The notes under the pieces: model-generated | What the model was told of the DNA's origin: nothing | Database searches by the model: none | Seen by the model: the letters and a program-made list of their open reading frames with translations, nothing else | DNA from: DATARH01 sp035648415 | Lineage (GTDB): Bacteria; Pseudomonadota; Alphaproteobacteria; ATCC43930; CGMCC-115725 | Length of the DNA stretch: 64,000 nt | Direction: 5' to 3' | Assembly (NCBI GenBank): GCA_035648415.1 | Contig: DASRLO010000057.1 | Span: forward strand, 1 to 64,000 | Shown here: positions 41,962 through 50,437 of the stretch, piece after piece | Layout: the number at the start of each line of letters is the position of its first letter | Position numbering within the stretch: position 1 is the stretch's first letter | Translations under genes and position numbers: made by a program

Positions 41962-42861
41962 CTAGCCGCTCCGCGCCTCCGCGAGGCAATTGCCGATTTC
42001 CGCCGCGGTCCCCGCCACGCCCTGCTCCATCATGCCGAGATGCGATCCCGGCACCCGGCGAATCACCAGATTTTCGAGAAACTGGCCCCACACCCTTTCG
42101 GGCCGTCGCGGCTCCAAATTGGGGACTTCCGCCGGCTGCAGGAACACGACTTTTCCGGCATACCGCACCGGGCGATAGGCCTCGCCGGCGTCATACGTCG
42201 CGAGATGGACGCGGCGCGACGCCGCATCGGTGCCTTCGGCGACGACCGGCGGCGGGGCGACCAGCCTCACGCCGCTGGCCGACAGGTAATGCAGGAGACT
42301 GCGAAGGCGGCGCGTTACCTCGGTTGCGGCGTGCCGCGGCGTGCAGCGCCGCAGCGCGCCGCAGGCCCGCACGGCTTGCCGGCCGAGGATTTCGAGATGG
42401 CAGCCGAGCGGCCAGGTTGCACGGCTCGGATAGGTGTCGAGCAGCACGACGAGCGGCACCTCATGGCCGGTGGCAGCGAGCTGCCGCGCCGCCTCCAGCG
42501 CCACCAGCCCGCCGGCCGAGTAGCCGACCAGCAGATAGGGCCCCGCCGGACGCGCCGCCATCATCACGGCGATCGTGTGCTCCGCCATCTCGGCGAGGGT
42601 CTCGCACGGGGTCTCCCCTTGCGCGATGCCGCGCGGCCGGACGGCGTAGACCGGCATCGGCACGGTCATCGCCGAAGCCAGCGGCGCCAGTTGAAGGATG
42701 CTGCCGGTCGCGCCAGGGATCATGAACACGGGCGGCTCGTCATTGCCGGGCTTCATCGTGACGCAGCCGGCGGCCGTCGATGCGCCGAGCCCGCCGGCGC
42801 CCGCCTGCACCCACGACCGCGCCGCGCGCACGCTGCGGAACAAGAGGGCGGTGTCGCTCAT
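41962..42861 (-). CDS. Thioesterase-like alpha/beta hydrolase (type II thioesterase family)
   Basis: A 299-aa thioesterase-domain protein of the NRPS/PKS-type. It has the oxyanion segment PVFMIPGATGSILQLAPLAS, the nucleophile elbow LVGYSAGGLVALEAARQLAA and the C-terminal catalytic His in VPGSHLGMM. There is no NRPS, PKS or acyl-carrier gene in the window. Its place between the CpsD-like and GMC oxidoreductase genes of the EPS locus suggests hydrolysis or transfer of an acyl group carried on the polymer or on an unknown carrier. The start at 42861 was used instead of 42933. Confidence 0.85.
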   Translation of the reverse strand: MSDTALLFRSVRAARSWVQAGAGGLGASTAAGCVTMKPGNDEPPVFMIPGATGSILQLAPLASAMTVPMPVYAVRPRGIAQGETPCETLAEMAEHTIAVMMAARPAGPYLLVGYSAGGLVALEAARQLAATGHEVPLVVLLDTYPSRATWPLGCHLEILGRQAVRACGALRRCTPRHAATEVTRRLRSLLHYLSASGVRLVAPPPVVAEGTDAASRRVHLATYDAGEAYRPVRYAGKVVFLQPAEVPNLEPRRPERVWGQFLENLVIRRVPGSHLGMMEQGVAGTAAEIGNCLAEARSG

Positions 42862-42954
42862 CGGATGTCGCCGGCGGCGTCGATGACGATCTTGTTCGGT
42901 ACCCTCATGGTTCTCGCCGCGGGCTCGCTGCAACAGGGATGGGAGTGGCCGTGG

Positions 42955-44694
42955 TCAGTCGGCGACGGTCTGCGGCGCAGAGTGCGGTTCACTCGTAAAC
43001 GAAGGCATAACGGCGTGCATGCGGGGCTTGGCCGCCGGCTTCGGTTCCGGCAGTTCGCGGACGAGCCGCGCGACGTGCGCCGCGAGCCTTGCCGACAGCG
43101 TCGCGATCAGCAGCGTCGGGTTGGCCTGGCCGGAGGTCGGGAACACCGCGCTGCCGGCGACGAACAGGTTGGTCGTGCCGTGGACGCGGCAATCGGCGTC
43201 GACGACGCCGCGTGCCGGGTCGGCGGCCATGCGGATCGTGCCGATCTGGTGATAGCCGTCGGTCATCTGGTTCCAGACCCGGGCGGCGCGCTCCTTCGCC
43301 GGGAAATGATGTTCGAGCCGGCCGAGTCCCGCGGCGCGCAGGTCGCGGTCGATGATCGCGTGTCCGGCGACCACCGAGCGTGCGTCGGGTTCGCTGTAGC
43401 GCAGGTCGATCTTGAGCCGCGGCATGCCCAGCGCGTCGCGCGCCTCGCCGAGGCTGACCGTGCTCGCCGGGTTGGGCGCCTGCTCGGCGTGATAGAACAG
43501 CGTGTAGCGGCGCGCCTGGTTGCGAATGAAGAAGCCCGGCAGGCGCGGCGTCGCGCCGTAACGGCGATAGAGGAACCGCACGGTCTCGCGCGCCGCCTCG
43601 GGCAGCCCGGCGAGGATGTTGCCGAGATGCTGCCCAACCGCGTTGACGCCGTGCTCCAAATATTTCCGCCGAATCGCCTCGGGTTCGAGCAGGCGGCCAA
43701 GCAACGGCGCCGCGAGGGCGAGGTAGGCGAGCGAGAGGATCGCGCTCCGGTGCGCCGGATCGCCAAGCAGCGGGTTGTCGGGCCACGCCGCCATGTTGAG
43801 GAGGCCGCAGCGCTGCTGGGCCTCACCGTTGATCGTGATGCGCCGCCGGGCGTAGCGGCCGCCTTCGTCGATGAAGAAGTCGAACGCGGTGGCGGGCAGC
43901 GCCGGGCTGAACACGACATCGGCGATCCGACCCTCGAAATGTCCCATATACGCACGGCCCAACATGCCCTCGGCGCCGCCGAAGAGGCGCGGCCGGGCCA
44001 TCCGCGCGGCGAGCATCAGCCGCGTCGTTTCCAACCCGCCGCAGGCGAGGACCACGGCGCGGGCGCGCATCGTCAAGCGCGCGCCCGACGGCAGGCATAC
44101 ACGAACCCCGTCGACGCGCCCGCTGACGGGATCGATTTCGATGTCCGTGGCGACCGCGCCAAGGAGGATGCGCAACCCCGGATCGCGGGTCAGCGCCTTG
44201 GCATGGAGCTGGCGCAAATTGCGCCGCTCGCTCCAGCGCTCCAGCCGGTCGAGGCGGCAATCCGCCATCGCCGCGACCGACGGCACCGGCGCCGAAAACT
44301 CCGTCGCCCCCGCGTTCAGGTAGCGCATCGCGACGCCGTACCACGGCCGGATCGCGTCGTGCGCCAGCGGCCAGCCGCCGAGCGGCACATGCGACCGGTC
44401 GGCGAAGTCGATATCGTCGAACGGCACGCAGCGCCCGCCCCACAGCAGCGAAGTGCCGCCGAGCGCGCGGCGCACCGCGATCCGCATCGGCGCGTGGCGG
44501 CTCTGATCGGCGATCTCGGCGTCGGCGAGGGCCTGGAAATCGGCGTCGAAGCCGTCCGCCCCTCCGGCCAGCATCACGACCTCGACGCCGTGCCGGCGCA
44601 ATTCCAACGCCTGCACGATACCGGCCGGGCCTGCGCCGACGATTAGCACCGGGGCGGCGGCGAAATGCTCGGAAGGGATTTCTTGAGGGATCAT
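42955..44694 (-). CDS. GMC-family FAD-dependent oxidoreductase
   Basis: A 579-aa flavoprotein with an N-terminal Rossmann FAD motif (VLIVGAGPAGIVQALELRRH, about 16-35), a mid-region VVLACGGLETTRLMLAAR and the C-terminal GMC_oxred_C-like segment QIGTIRMA...GSAVFPTSGQANPTLLIATL. GMC enzymes oxidise alcohols such as sugars or aldonic acids, or act on other small alcohols. The start at 44694 (MIPQEIPSEHF) was chosen over 44769. In an EPS locus this is uncommon and suggests oxidation of a sugar or of an alcohol decoration. Confidence 0.88.
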   Translation of the reverse strand: MIPQEIPSEHFAAAPVLIVGAGPAGIVQALELRRHGVEVVMLAGGADGFDADFQALADAEIADQSRHAPMRIAVRRALGGTSLLWGGRCVPFDDIDFADRSHVPLGGWPLAHDAIRPWYGVAMRYLNAGATEFSAPVPSVAAMADCRLDRLERWSERRNLRQLHAKALTRDPGLRILLGAVATDIEIDPVSGRVDGVRVCLPSGARLTMRARAVVLACGGLETTRLMLAARMARPRLFGGAEGMLGRAYMGHFEGRIADVVFSPALPATAFDFFIDEGGRYARRRITINGEAQQRCGLLNMAAWPDNPLLGDPAHRSAILSLAYLALAAPLLGRLLEPEAIRRKYLEHGVNAVGQHLGNILAGLPEAARETVRFLYRRYGATPRLPGFFIRNQARRYTLFYHAEQAPNPASTVSLGEARDALGMPRLKIDLRYSEPDARSVVAGHAIIDRDLRAAGLGRLEHHFPAKERAARVWNQMTDGYHQIGTIRMAADPARGVVDADCRVHGTTNLFVAGSAVFPTSGQANPTLLIATLSARLAAHVARLVRELPEPKPAAKPRMHAVMPSFTSEPHSAPQTVAD

Positions 44695-44726
44695 CGGGTA
44701 AGCAGAGCGCTCGACATCACCGCAGT

Positions 44727-45626
44727 GTGGACCGAATGGATTACGCAACCCTTGCTCCCGGCCTGCCACCCTCGTCGCGGCTCGGTTTTGGCTGCGGCGG
44801 CGTCATGGGACGCGTCGGGCGCGGCCCGTCGCTGCGCGCGATCGCCGCCGCGCTCGACGCCGGGATCACCCATTTCGACGTCGCCCGACTTTACGGTTAC
44901 GGCGAGGCGGAGGCGCTGCTCGGCGAAGCGCTCGCCGGCAGGCGCGACCGCGCCGTCGTCGCCAGTAAGTTCGGCCTCGATGCGCCGCGCTCGGCCGGCG
45001 CGCTGCGCGTGCTGAAGCCGCTGGCGCAAAAACTGGCCGCGAGCGTGCCCGGCGCGCGCGGCGTGCTGCGGTCGCTGGCCGGCGGCGCGAGCCGGGCGGC
45101 GGACCGCTTCTCGGTCGCGTCGGCCGCGGCGTCGCTCGACCGCAGCCTCGCCGCGCTCAACACCGATTATCTCGACATTTTGTTCCTGCACGATTGCGCG
45201 GCAGAAGACCTGTCGGACGAGCTCTTCGACTTCCTCGACCGCCAAGTCACCGCCGGCAAGATCCGCGCCTATGGCGTCGCCACGGATATCGACGCGGTGC
45301 TCGCGCTCCATCGGGCGCACGGCGGCAGGCTGATCCACCAATTCGCCAACGGGCTGTTCGCGCGCAACGCCGTGCGCCTAGGCGGCGTCGAGCGGCGGAT
45401 CGTCGGGCACAGCCCGTTCTTCGCCGCCGAGCGGCTGCGCGGGCTCGTCGCTCCCGGCGATGTTCACCCGCTGATGCTGTCTCACGCGCTGGCGGCGCAG
45501 GAGGTAGACGTGGTCCTCTGCTCGATGCTCGATCCGGCGCATCTCAAGGCCAATCTCGACATCGCCGAGCACCCGCGCGACAGTGGACAGGAGATCGCCG
45601 CGGCGCTGAGGGCTTCGGCTGCATAA
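44727..45626 (+). CDS. Aldo/keto reductase family protein
   Basis: A 299-aa NADPH-dependent reductase of the AKR fold. The catalytic tetrad is visible: Asp and Tyr in ITHFDVARLYGYGEAEALLG, Lys in VVASKFG and His in LFLHD. It lacks the usual C-terminal loop of AKR1 but fits small bacterial AKRs. The start is GTG 44727 (the next Met is ATG 44736). Divergent from the GMC gene with a 32-bp gap, it likely shares a promoter region. The opposite redox types (oxidase-like and reductase-like) suggest interconversion of one substrate. Confidence 0.85.
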   Translation: MDRMDYATLAPGLPPSSRLGFGCGGVMGRVGRGPSLRAIAAALDAGITHFDVARLYGYGEAEALLGEALAGRRDRAVVASKFGLDAPRSAGALRVLKPLAQKLAASVPGARGVLRSLAGGASRAADRFSVASAAASLDRSLAALNTDYLDILFLHDCAAEDLSDELFDFLDRQVTAGKIRAYGVATDIDAVLALHRAHGGRLIHQFANGLFARNAVRLGGVERRIVGHSPFFAAERLRGLVAPGDVHPLMLSHALAAQEVDVVLCSMLDPAHLKANLDIAEHPRDSGQEIAAALRASAA

Positions 45627-45642
45627 CGCCGCGGCGACGCCA

Positions 45643-46236
45643 TTGCACGCAATCTGGTTTTTCGTCACCGATTGCGGCGACAGCGCCGTCACGGTGCCGC
45701 TGGCGCTGCTGACGCTCGCGTTCCTCGTCGCCGCGCGCCAGCGACGCCACGCCTTCGTCTGGGCGCTGACGATCGGCGGCTGCGCGGTGGCGATCGGCGT
45801 GCTGAAGCTCGCCTTCGGGACTTGCGGGGAGCGTATTCCGCTCGGCCCTATCGTCAGCCCGAGCGGACACACCGCGATGAGCACGGCGATCTACGGCTCG
45901 CTCGCGCTGCTGGTCGCCGCCCGGCTGTCGCCGAGCCGCCGCATCTCGGTCTACGGGGCCGCCGCCGTCGCCGTCATCGGCATCGCGTTGTCGCGGGTCG
46001 TACTGCACGAGCACAATCTGCCCGAGGTCGTGCTCGGCTGGGTCGTGGGCGCCGGCGCCGTCGTGTTCTTCGGCGTGGCGCTGCGGCGCGAGGCGGCACC
46101 TGTGTTACCCGTCACATGGCTGCTCTTGTGTGGTGCGGTTCTCGTCGCGGCGATGCACGGCACGCGCTGGATGATCGAGCCCGCCGTGCATCGCCTGGCG
46201 TGGGACTTCCGGCTCGCCCTGCCCTGGTGCCGATAA
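45643..46236 (+). CDS. PAP2-family phosphatase, membrane-bound
   Basis: A 197-aa membrane phosphatase-like protein. The PAP2 signature is present as the motif pair SPSGHTAMS (about 78) and SRVVLHEHNLPEVVLGW (about 124-140); the first motif Lys-x(6)-Arg-Pro is degenerate (KLAFGTCGERIP). It may dephosphorylate undecaprenyl diphosphate released during polymerisation, recycling the lipid carrier. The start is TTG 45643; it follows the aldo/keto reductase gene by 16 bp, probably in the same unit. Confidence 0.8.
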   Translation: MHAIWFFVTDCGDSAVTVPLALLTLAFLVAARQRRHAFVWALTIGGCAVAIGVLKLAFGTCGERIPLGPIVSPSGHTAMSTAIYGSLALLVAARLSPSRRISVYGAAAVAVIGIALSRVVLHEHNLPEVVLGWVVGAGAVVFFGVALRREAAPVLPVTWLLLCGAVLVAAMHGTRWMIEPAVHRLAWDFRLALPWCR

Positions 46237-46239
46237 CCC

Positions 46240-47016
46240 TCAGGCCGCACTTTTCTCGGCGGCGGCGGGCACGGCGAGGCCGAGCTTTGCCAGCACGTCG
46301 CGCACCGGCAGAACCGAGGCATTCTCCGCCGCATAGGCGACGATCGCGTTGAGCTGCGCCGGAGTGCAGCCGAAATCCGACGGGTTTTCCGCCACATCAT
46401 GGGTGAAGAAGATCACCCAGCCGCCGCCGGCCTGCGCATCGTCGATGAGCTGGCACAGCCGGTCGCGGTCGAAATCGCGGTTGTAGATGCTGTTGCTCAA
46501 CAGATCGGCGAGATCGACCGTGCCGCGGTTGATGCCGCGCCCGGTGCCGCGGCACGAAGCAAAGCGCGCCTCGACCGCGGTTTTTGCGGTTTGCGAGACG
46601 CCGCCGAACGGGTAGGCGAAATCGACCGGCCACGCGCCATCGAGGGTTTGCGCCAACGCCGCGCCGTTCCGCTCGATCTCGGCGACGATCTCGGCGGGAG
46701 TGGCGCGCATGCAGTCGCGGTGGCTGTAGGTGTGGCAGGCGATCTCGTGACCCCGCGCATGCGCGGCGCGCAGATCGTCGGTCTCGAACATCGGCCCCAG
46801 ATGGTTGCCCCCGCCGGCGAAGCCCATCGCCGCGTAATAGGTGCCGCGCAAGCCGTGTCGCTCGAGGATCGGGCCGCCGTTGAGCCAGGCGGAGCGCGGG
46901 AAATCGTCGAAGGTGAAGGACACGACCCCGCCCGGCCAGTTCACCGTCGCCGGCCGGGTCGCCATGAAACCGCCGAGCTCGCGGATCAGACGGGCGGCAA
47001 TCGAAACGCGCCTCAA
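46240..47016 (-). CDS. Polysaccharide deacetylase family protein
   Basis: A 258-aa carbohydrate esterase 4 (NodB-like) protein. The metal and catalytic motifs are VVSFTFDDFPRSA (MT1 region, TFDD, about 31-40) and CHTYSHRDC (MT2, H-x4-H-like, about 90), then FAYPFGG (MT3) and IFFTHDV (MT5). It removes N- or O-acetyl groups from a glycan. A TTG at 47016 is the start; an ATG at 46965 is an alternative. It is convergent with the PAP2 gene (3 bp between stops), and it resembles deacetylases that mature EPS or holdfast polymers. Confidence 0.88.
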   Translation of the reverse strand: MRRVSIAARLIRELGGFMATRPATVNWPGGVVSFTFDDFPRSAWLNGGPILERHGLRGTYYAAMGFAGGGNHLGPMFETDDLRAAHARGHEIACHTYSHRDCMRATPAEIVAEIERNGAALAQTLDGAWPVDFAYPFGGVSQTAKTAVEARFASCRGTGRGINRGTVDLADLLSNSIYNRDFDRDRLCQLIDDAQAGGGWVIFFTHDVAENPSDFGCTPAQLNAIVAYAAENASVLPVRDVLAKLGLAVPAAAEKSAA

Positions 47017-47091
47017 TTGCGGTCTCCTGAATGCGAAGGCCCGCCGGCAGCGGGCGGCAAGTCCTACCGCGATTGCGTTGTCGAGAAATTA

Positions 47092-48024
47092 ATGGCCCCC
47101 GCGCAGTCTCGCGCGATGGTCGAGACCAGCATCGTCATCCCGTCCTATCGCCGCCCGCGGGATCTCGAACGGGCGATCGCCAGCGTGCTCGCGCAAGAGG
47201 GCGTCGCAACGGCATACGAAATCCTGGTTGTCGACAACGACCCCGAAGGCTCCGCCGCGCCGGTCGTCGCGGCGATGGCAGCCTCCAGCCGGGCGCCGAT
47301 CCGCTATGCGGCGGAGCCGCGCCCCGGTATCTCGCACGCGCGCAACACCGGCGTCGCCCATGCCGCCGGCCGCTACCTCGCCTTTCTCGACGACGACGAG
47401 GAGGCCGCGCCGCACTGGCTCTCGCATATGCTCGCGACGATCGAGCGCTTCGGCGCCGACGCGGTGGTCGGCCCGGTCTATCCGCGGTTTCCGGCCGAGG
47501 CGGGCGAGATCGACGCCTATCGCCGCCATGTCTACACCCGCGACGCGCGGGCGCCGACCGGGACCGCGCTGCTGCGCTGGAACATCGGCAACAGCCTCTT
47601 CGACAAGGCGCGCTGCTTTGTCGAGGCGGAGCCGTTCTCGCCGCGGCTCGGTCGCACCGGCGGCGAGGACACGGTGTTTCTGCGTCAGCTGACCCGGCGC
47701 GGCCGCAGGATGGTGTGGTGCGGCGAGGCGGTGGCCTGGGAAACCGTGCCGGCCGACCGGCTCGACGCGAAATATCTGCTGCGGCGAGCCTTCCGCGGGG
47801 CGCAGACGGCAACGTTCGTCTGCACCGTCGTAAAGCCGCGCGAGCTGGGCCGGGCGCTGCGGCTGATGGCCGGCGGCTGCCTGCAGGCGGCGCTCTACGG
47901 GCCGGTCGCGCTGGCGCTCAGAGCGCTCGAGCATGAGCAATGGCTGCCGATGATGGCGAAGGCCGTCGCCGGGCTCGGCAAGCTCCTGTGGCACCCCAGC
48001 CTGCACCTGCGGATGTACCGGTAA
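47092..48024 (+). CDS. Glycosyltransferase family 2 protein
   Basis: A 310-aa GT-A transferase. It begins with a short N-terminus then TSIVIPSYRRPRDLERAIAS, has LFAFLDDDE-like LAFLDDDEEAAPHWL with the metal-binding DxD (about 105-112) and WNIGNSLFDKARCFVEAEPF. The long frame upstream to 46399 overlaps the deacetylase on the other strand, so ATG 47092 with a GAGAAA site was chosen. MVETS at 47116 is possible too. It likely adds one sugar of the EPS repeat unit. Confidence 0.9.
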   Translation: MAPAQSRAMVETSIVIPSYRRPRDLERAIASVLAQEGVATAYEILVVDNDPEGSAAPVVAAMAASSRAPIRYAAEPRPGISHARNTGVAHAAGRYLAFLDDDEEAAPHWLSHMLATIERFGADAVVGPVYPRFPAEAGEIDAYRRHVYTRDARAPTGTALLRWNIGNSLFDKARCFVEAEPFSPRLGRTGGEDTVFLRQLTRRGRRMVWCGEAVAWETVPADRLDAKYLLRRAFRGAQTATFVCTVVKPRELGRALRLMAGGCLQAALYGPVALALRALEHEQWLPMMAKAVAGLGKLLWHPSLHLRMYR

Positions 48025-48081
48025 TTCCATTTGTCATTCCGGGATGCCCCGTCAGGGGCAGACCCGGATGGCAGCCCGATT

Positions 48082-48990
48082 TTATTCGTCCGCCTCCTGG
48101 CGCAGCCAGTCGCGGAAGGCCCTGACCTTGGGCCGCTCCAGCGCGCCGGGGGCCGTCACGACGTAATACGCGAAGAGATCGGGCAGCGAGAGCGAGAAGA
48201 GGCGCACCAACCGCCCGGCGGCGATGTCGGCCGCCGCGGTGGTGCTGTAGGCGAGCGTCACGCCATGCCCGGCGATCGCGGCTTCCAACGCCAGGATGTT
48301 GGTGCTGAACGACGGCCCGTGCGAGGCCGCCGCGTCGTCGACCCCGGCGGCCTTGAGCCACATCGACCAGGTCGGCACCAGCGGGTCGCGGTCCACCGCC
48401 TGGTCGTGCAACAGCGCATGGCTGCGCAGATCGGCGGGCGTCTCCAAGGGCGGGCCGGCGCGCAGCAATTCGGGGCTGCACGCCGGAAACACCTCGTTCT
48501 TCAGCAGCAGCTCGACATCGAGCCCTGGATAGCGCCCGGTGCCATAGCGGATCGCGATGTCGAAATCGGCGCGGGTGAGGTCGACGACCGTGTCCGTCGC
48601 CGAGATCCGCACGTCGATGTCGGGGTGCTGCTTCTGGAAGCGATGGAGGCGCTGCACCAGCCACTTGCCGGCGAAGGACGGCGAGGCGGTGACGGTGAGC
48701 GTGCCGGTGTCGTTGTGCGCGCGCAACCGCCGCACCGAGCTTTGGATGCCGGCGAAGGCCTCGGTCAGACCGGGCAGCAGCACGCGGGCCGACGCGGTCA
48801 GCTCGACCGCGCGGTTGCGGCGCTCGAACAGGCTGACCCCCAAATCCTCTTCGAGCGCGTGGATCTGATGGCTGACCGCCGCCGGGGTGACGTTGAGCTC
48901 GTCGGCCGCCTTGGAAAAGCTCCGCCATCGCGCCGCCGCTTCGAAGGCCCGCAGCGCGCTCAGCGGCGGCAGATGCCCGCTGGATCGCAT
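48082..48990 (-). CDS. LysR family transcriptional regulator (GcvA-like)
   Basis: A 302-aa LysR protein with the helix-turn-helix SALRAFEAAARWRSFSKAAD and TPAAVSHQIHALEEDLGVSL near the N-terminus. The effector domain spans about 95-295. The DNA-binding part resembles GcvA. It faces the DUF1127 gene at 49114 across a 123-bp gap, so it is the likely regulator of the 49114-51818 genes. Confidence 0.92.
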   Translation of the reverse strand: MRSSGHLPPLSALRAFEAAARWRSFSKAADELNVTPAAVSHQIHALEEDLGVSLFERRNRAVELTASARVLLPGLTEAFAGIQSSVRRLRAHNDTGTLTVTASPSFAGKWLVQRLHRFQKQHPDIDVRISATDTVVDLTRADFDIAIRYGTGRYPGLDVELLLKNEVFPACSPELLRAGPPLETPADLRSHALLHDQAVDRDPLVPTWSMWLKAAGVDDAAASHGPSFSTNILALEAAIAGHGVTLAYSTTAAADIAAGRLVRLFSLSLPDLFAYYVVTAPGALERPKVRAFRDWLRQEADE

Positions 48991-49113
48991 TAGATTTACT
49001 CATCCGACCGCTGAGAAACTCTCGTTTGTCGATTGATCTAGGAACACTCATTTTCTCGTTCAAGGAGTTCTCAAGCTCCTCAAGTGGAAGTTCGGAAGAT
49101 TAGGAGTTCTAAC

Positions 49114-49278
49114 ATGTCTGCCATGCACTTTCAGCCGCTTTCAAAATTCCGCGAGTGGCGCCGTCGGGCCCACGACCGGCGCGAGCTCGCCGGCCTCAGC
49201 GACACCATGCTGCACGACATCGGCATCACCCGCGCCGAGGCGATCTACCTCGCCAACAAGCCGTTCTGGAGGGAATGA
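49114..49278 (+). CDS. DUF1127 domain-containing small protein
   Basis: A 54-aa protein with the DUF1127 signature of a mid-length Arg-rich stretch and the sequence LAGLSDTMLHDIGITRAEAI. DUF1127 proteins are small regulators, with RNA-linked roles reported in some alphaproteobacteria. ATG 49114 follows TAGGAGTTCT, a good Shine-Dalgarno. Its stop overlaps the next small gene (49275) by ATGA. It is divergent from the LysR gene at 48082-48990. Confidence 0.9.
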   Translation: MSAMHFQPLSKFREWRRRAHDRRELAGLSDTMLHDIGITRAEAIYLANKPFWRE

Positions 49279-49436
49279 TGAGCATGCCCCGCACGACGAC
49301 GGCATCCCGCCTGTGGAGCCGGACGGCCAAGACTCTCGGCAAATTCTGGCACGGGATGGTAACGTTGCCCGAAGACCCGCGGCGCAATGCCGACCAGAAT
49401 GCCTGGACCGACTTCCCGCGCTTCCCGCCGTTCTAA
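49275..49436 (+). CDS. Short peptide with C-terminal aromatic F-P-x-F motif
   Basis: A 53-aa basic peptide (SRLWSRTAKTLGKFWHGMVT, then LPEDPRRN, NAWTDFPRFPPF at the end). Its ATG overlaps the DUF1127 stop, so it is translationally coupled. The C-terminal half V-T-L-P-E-D...F-P-R-F-P-P-F resembles the end of another short gene at 58545 (V-T-L-P-D...F-Y-Q-F-P-C-F), and both sit in small units divergent from a regulator. No known family is recognised. It is upstream of a CmcJ-like gene. The unit could encode a small regulator or a peptide substrate; both are conjecture. Confidence 0.7.
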   Translation: MMSMPRTTTASRLWSRTAKTLGKFWHGMVTLPEDPRRNADQNAWTDFPRFPPF

Positions 49437-49473
49437 GGACTCGCGCTTCCACGCTCACCGGAGGACCCGACCA

Positions 49474-50307
49474 ATGACCGACCGTGCCGAATTGCCTCAC
49501 GTCGAGGGCCAGCTGAACTACATGGCGCCGATGCCCGAGCGGCCGCGCTATCTCGCCTACGACCCCGACCCGGGCGAGGCACGCTCCAACATGACCTATG
49601 ACCCGCATGCGATGCCGATCTACGACATGCGGCCGATCCAGCACGAGCTCGACCTCGACCGCGAGGGTTTCGGCCTCGTCGAGCAGCGCAGCGCGGTCCA
49701 GGATTTCTGGGACGACGATGAAGTCCGCCGGGTCTACTACCCGGAGGCCGAGCGCTTCATCAAGGAGCACACCGGCGCGAGCCGCGTCGTCATCTTCGAC
49801 CATCTGCAGCGCCGCCGCGTCGTGGGACTGCAGGACTATTCGCGCAAGGGACCGCGCCAGCCGGCGACCCGCGTCCATGTCGACCATACCGCGCGCTCCG
49901 GCCCGCAACGGGTCCGCGACCTGCTCCCGGACGAGGCCGACGAGCTGCTGAAGGGGCGGGTCCAGGTGATCAATTTGTGGCGGCCAATCAAGGGGCCGCT
50001 GCAGGATGCGCCGCTGGCGCTGTGCGACGCCCGCACGGTCGCGGACGGCGATCTGGTGGCGTCGGACCTGGTCTACAAAGACCGCGTCGGCGAGACCTAT
50101 TCGGTCACCTACAACCCGGCGCATCGCTGGTACTACGCGCCGGAATTGCGGCGCGACGAGGCGCTGCTGCTGAAGATCATGGATTCGAAGAATGACGGGC
50201 GGGCGCGGTTCATGCCGCACACCTCGTTCACCGACCCGACAACGCCGGCCGGCGCCTTCCCGCGCGAAAGCATCGAGCTGCGCACCCTGGTGTTCCACCC
50301 GGCGTAA
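49474..50307 (+). CDS. CmcJ/NvfI family oxidoreductase
   Basis: A 277-aa protein similar to the CmcJ/NvfI non-haem, probably 2-oxoglutarate- and iron-dependent, family. It has VEGQLNYMAPMPERPRYLAY near the start, a VYYPEAERFIKEHTGASRVV block, RVHVDHTARSGPQRVRDLLP (the His and Asp of the metal site) and FTDPTTPAGAFPRESIELRT at the end. Fungal CmcJ acts in cephamycin-type C-7 methoxylation and NvfI in endoperoxide formation, but bacterial members are uncharacterised. ATG 49474 follows GGAGGACCC. It follows the short peptide gene by 37 bp. Confidence 0.88.
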   Translation: MTDRAELPHVEGQLNYMAPMPERPRYLAYDPDPGEARSNMTYDPHAMPIYDMRPIQHELDLDREGFGLVEQRSAVQDFWDDDEVRRVYYPEAERFIKEHTGASRVVIFDHLQRRRVVGLQDYSRKGPRQPATRVHVDHTARSGPQRVRDLLPDEADELLKGRVQVINLWRPIKGPLQDAPLALCDARTVADGDLVASDLVYKDRVGETYSVTYNPAHRWYYAPELRRDEALLLKIMDSKNDGRARFMPHTSFTDPTTPAGAFPRESIELRTLVFHPA

Positions 50308-50370
50308 GCGTCCTCTTCTCGCCGTCTTTACCCCGCGTTCGCGGGAATGACGATAGCGAAGCGTTTAAAG

Positions 50371-50400
50371 CTCCCCGTCCTCTGTGGCGGGGAGTTTTTT
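50371..50400 (+). terminator. Rho-independent terminator after the CmcJ-like gene
   Basis: Stem CTCCCCG (50371-50377) pairs with CGGGGAG (50388-50394), followed by six T. It lies about 63 bp after the CmcJ-like stop. Just before it, at 50330-50353, is a half family B element (CCCCGCGTTCGCGGGAATG). Confidence 0.9.
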
Positions 50401-50437
50401 CATGTAGTCTTGGCGCAAAATCGGATGGAGGAAGCGA

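Noticed and set aside
41962..42861. Part of an NRPS/PKS cluster
   Set aside because: Only the thioesterase-like protein fits; no condensation, adenylation, ketosynthase or carrier domains occur in the window.
41185..44646. Very long open frame (over 1100 codons) on the plus strand
   Set aside because: It lies antisense across the CpsD-like, thioesterase and GMC genes, whose minus-strand proteins show full family motifs. The plus-strand translation is low-complexity Arg/Ala-rich, as expected for a GC-rich shadow frame.
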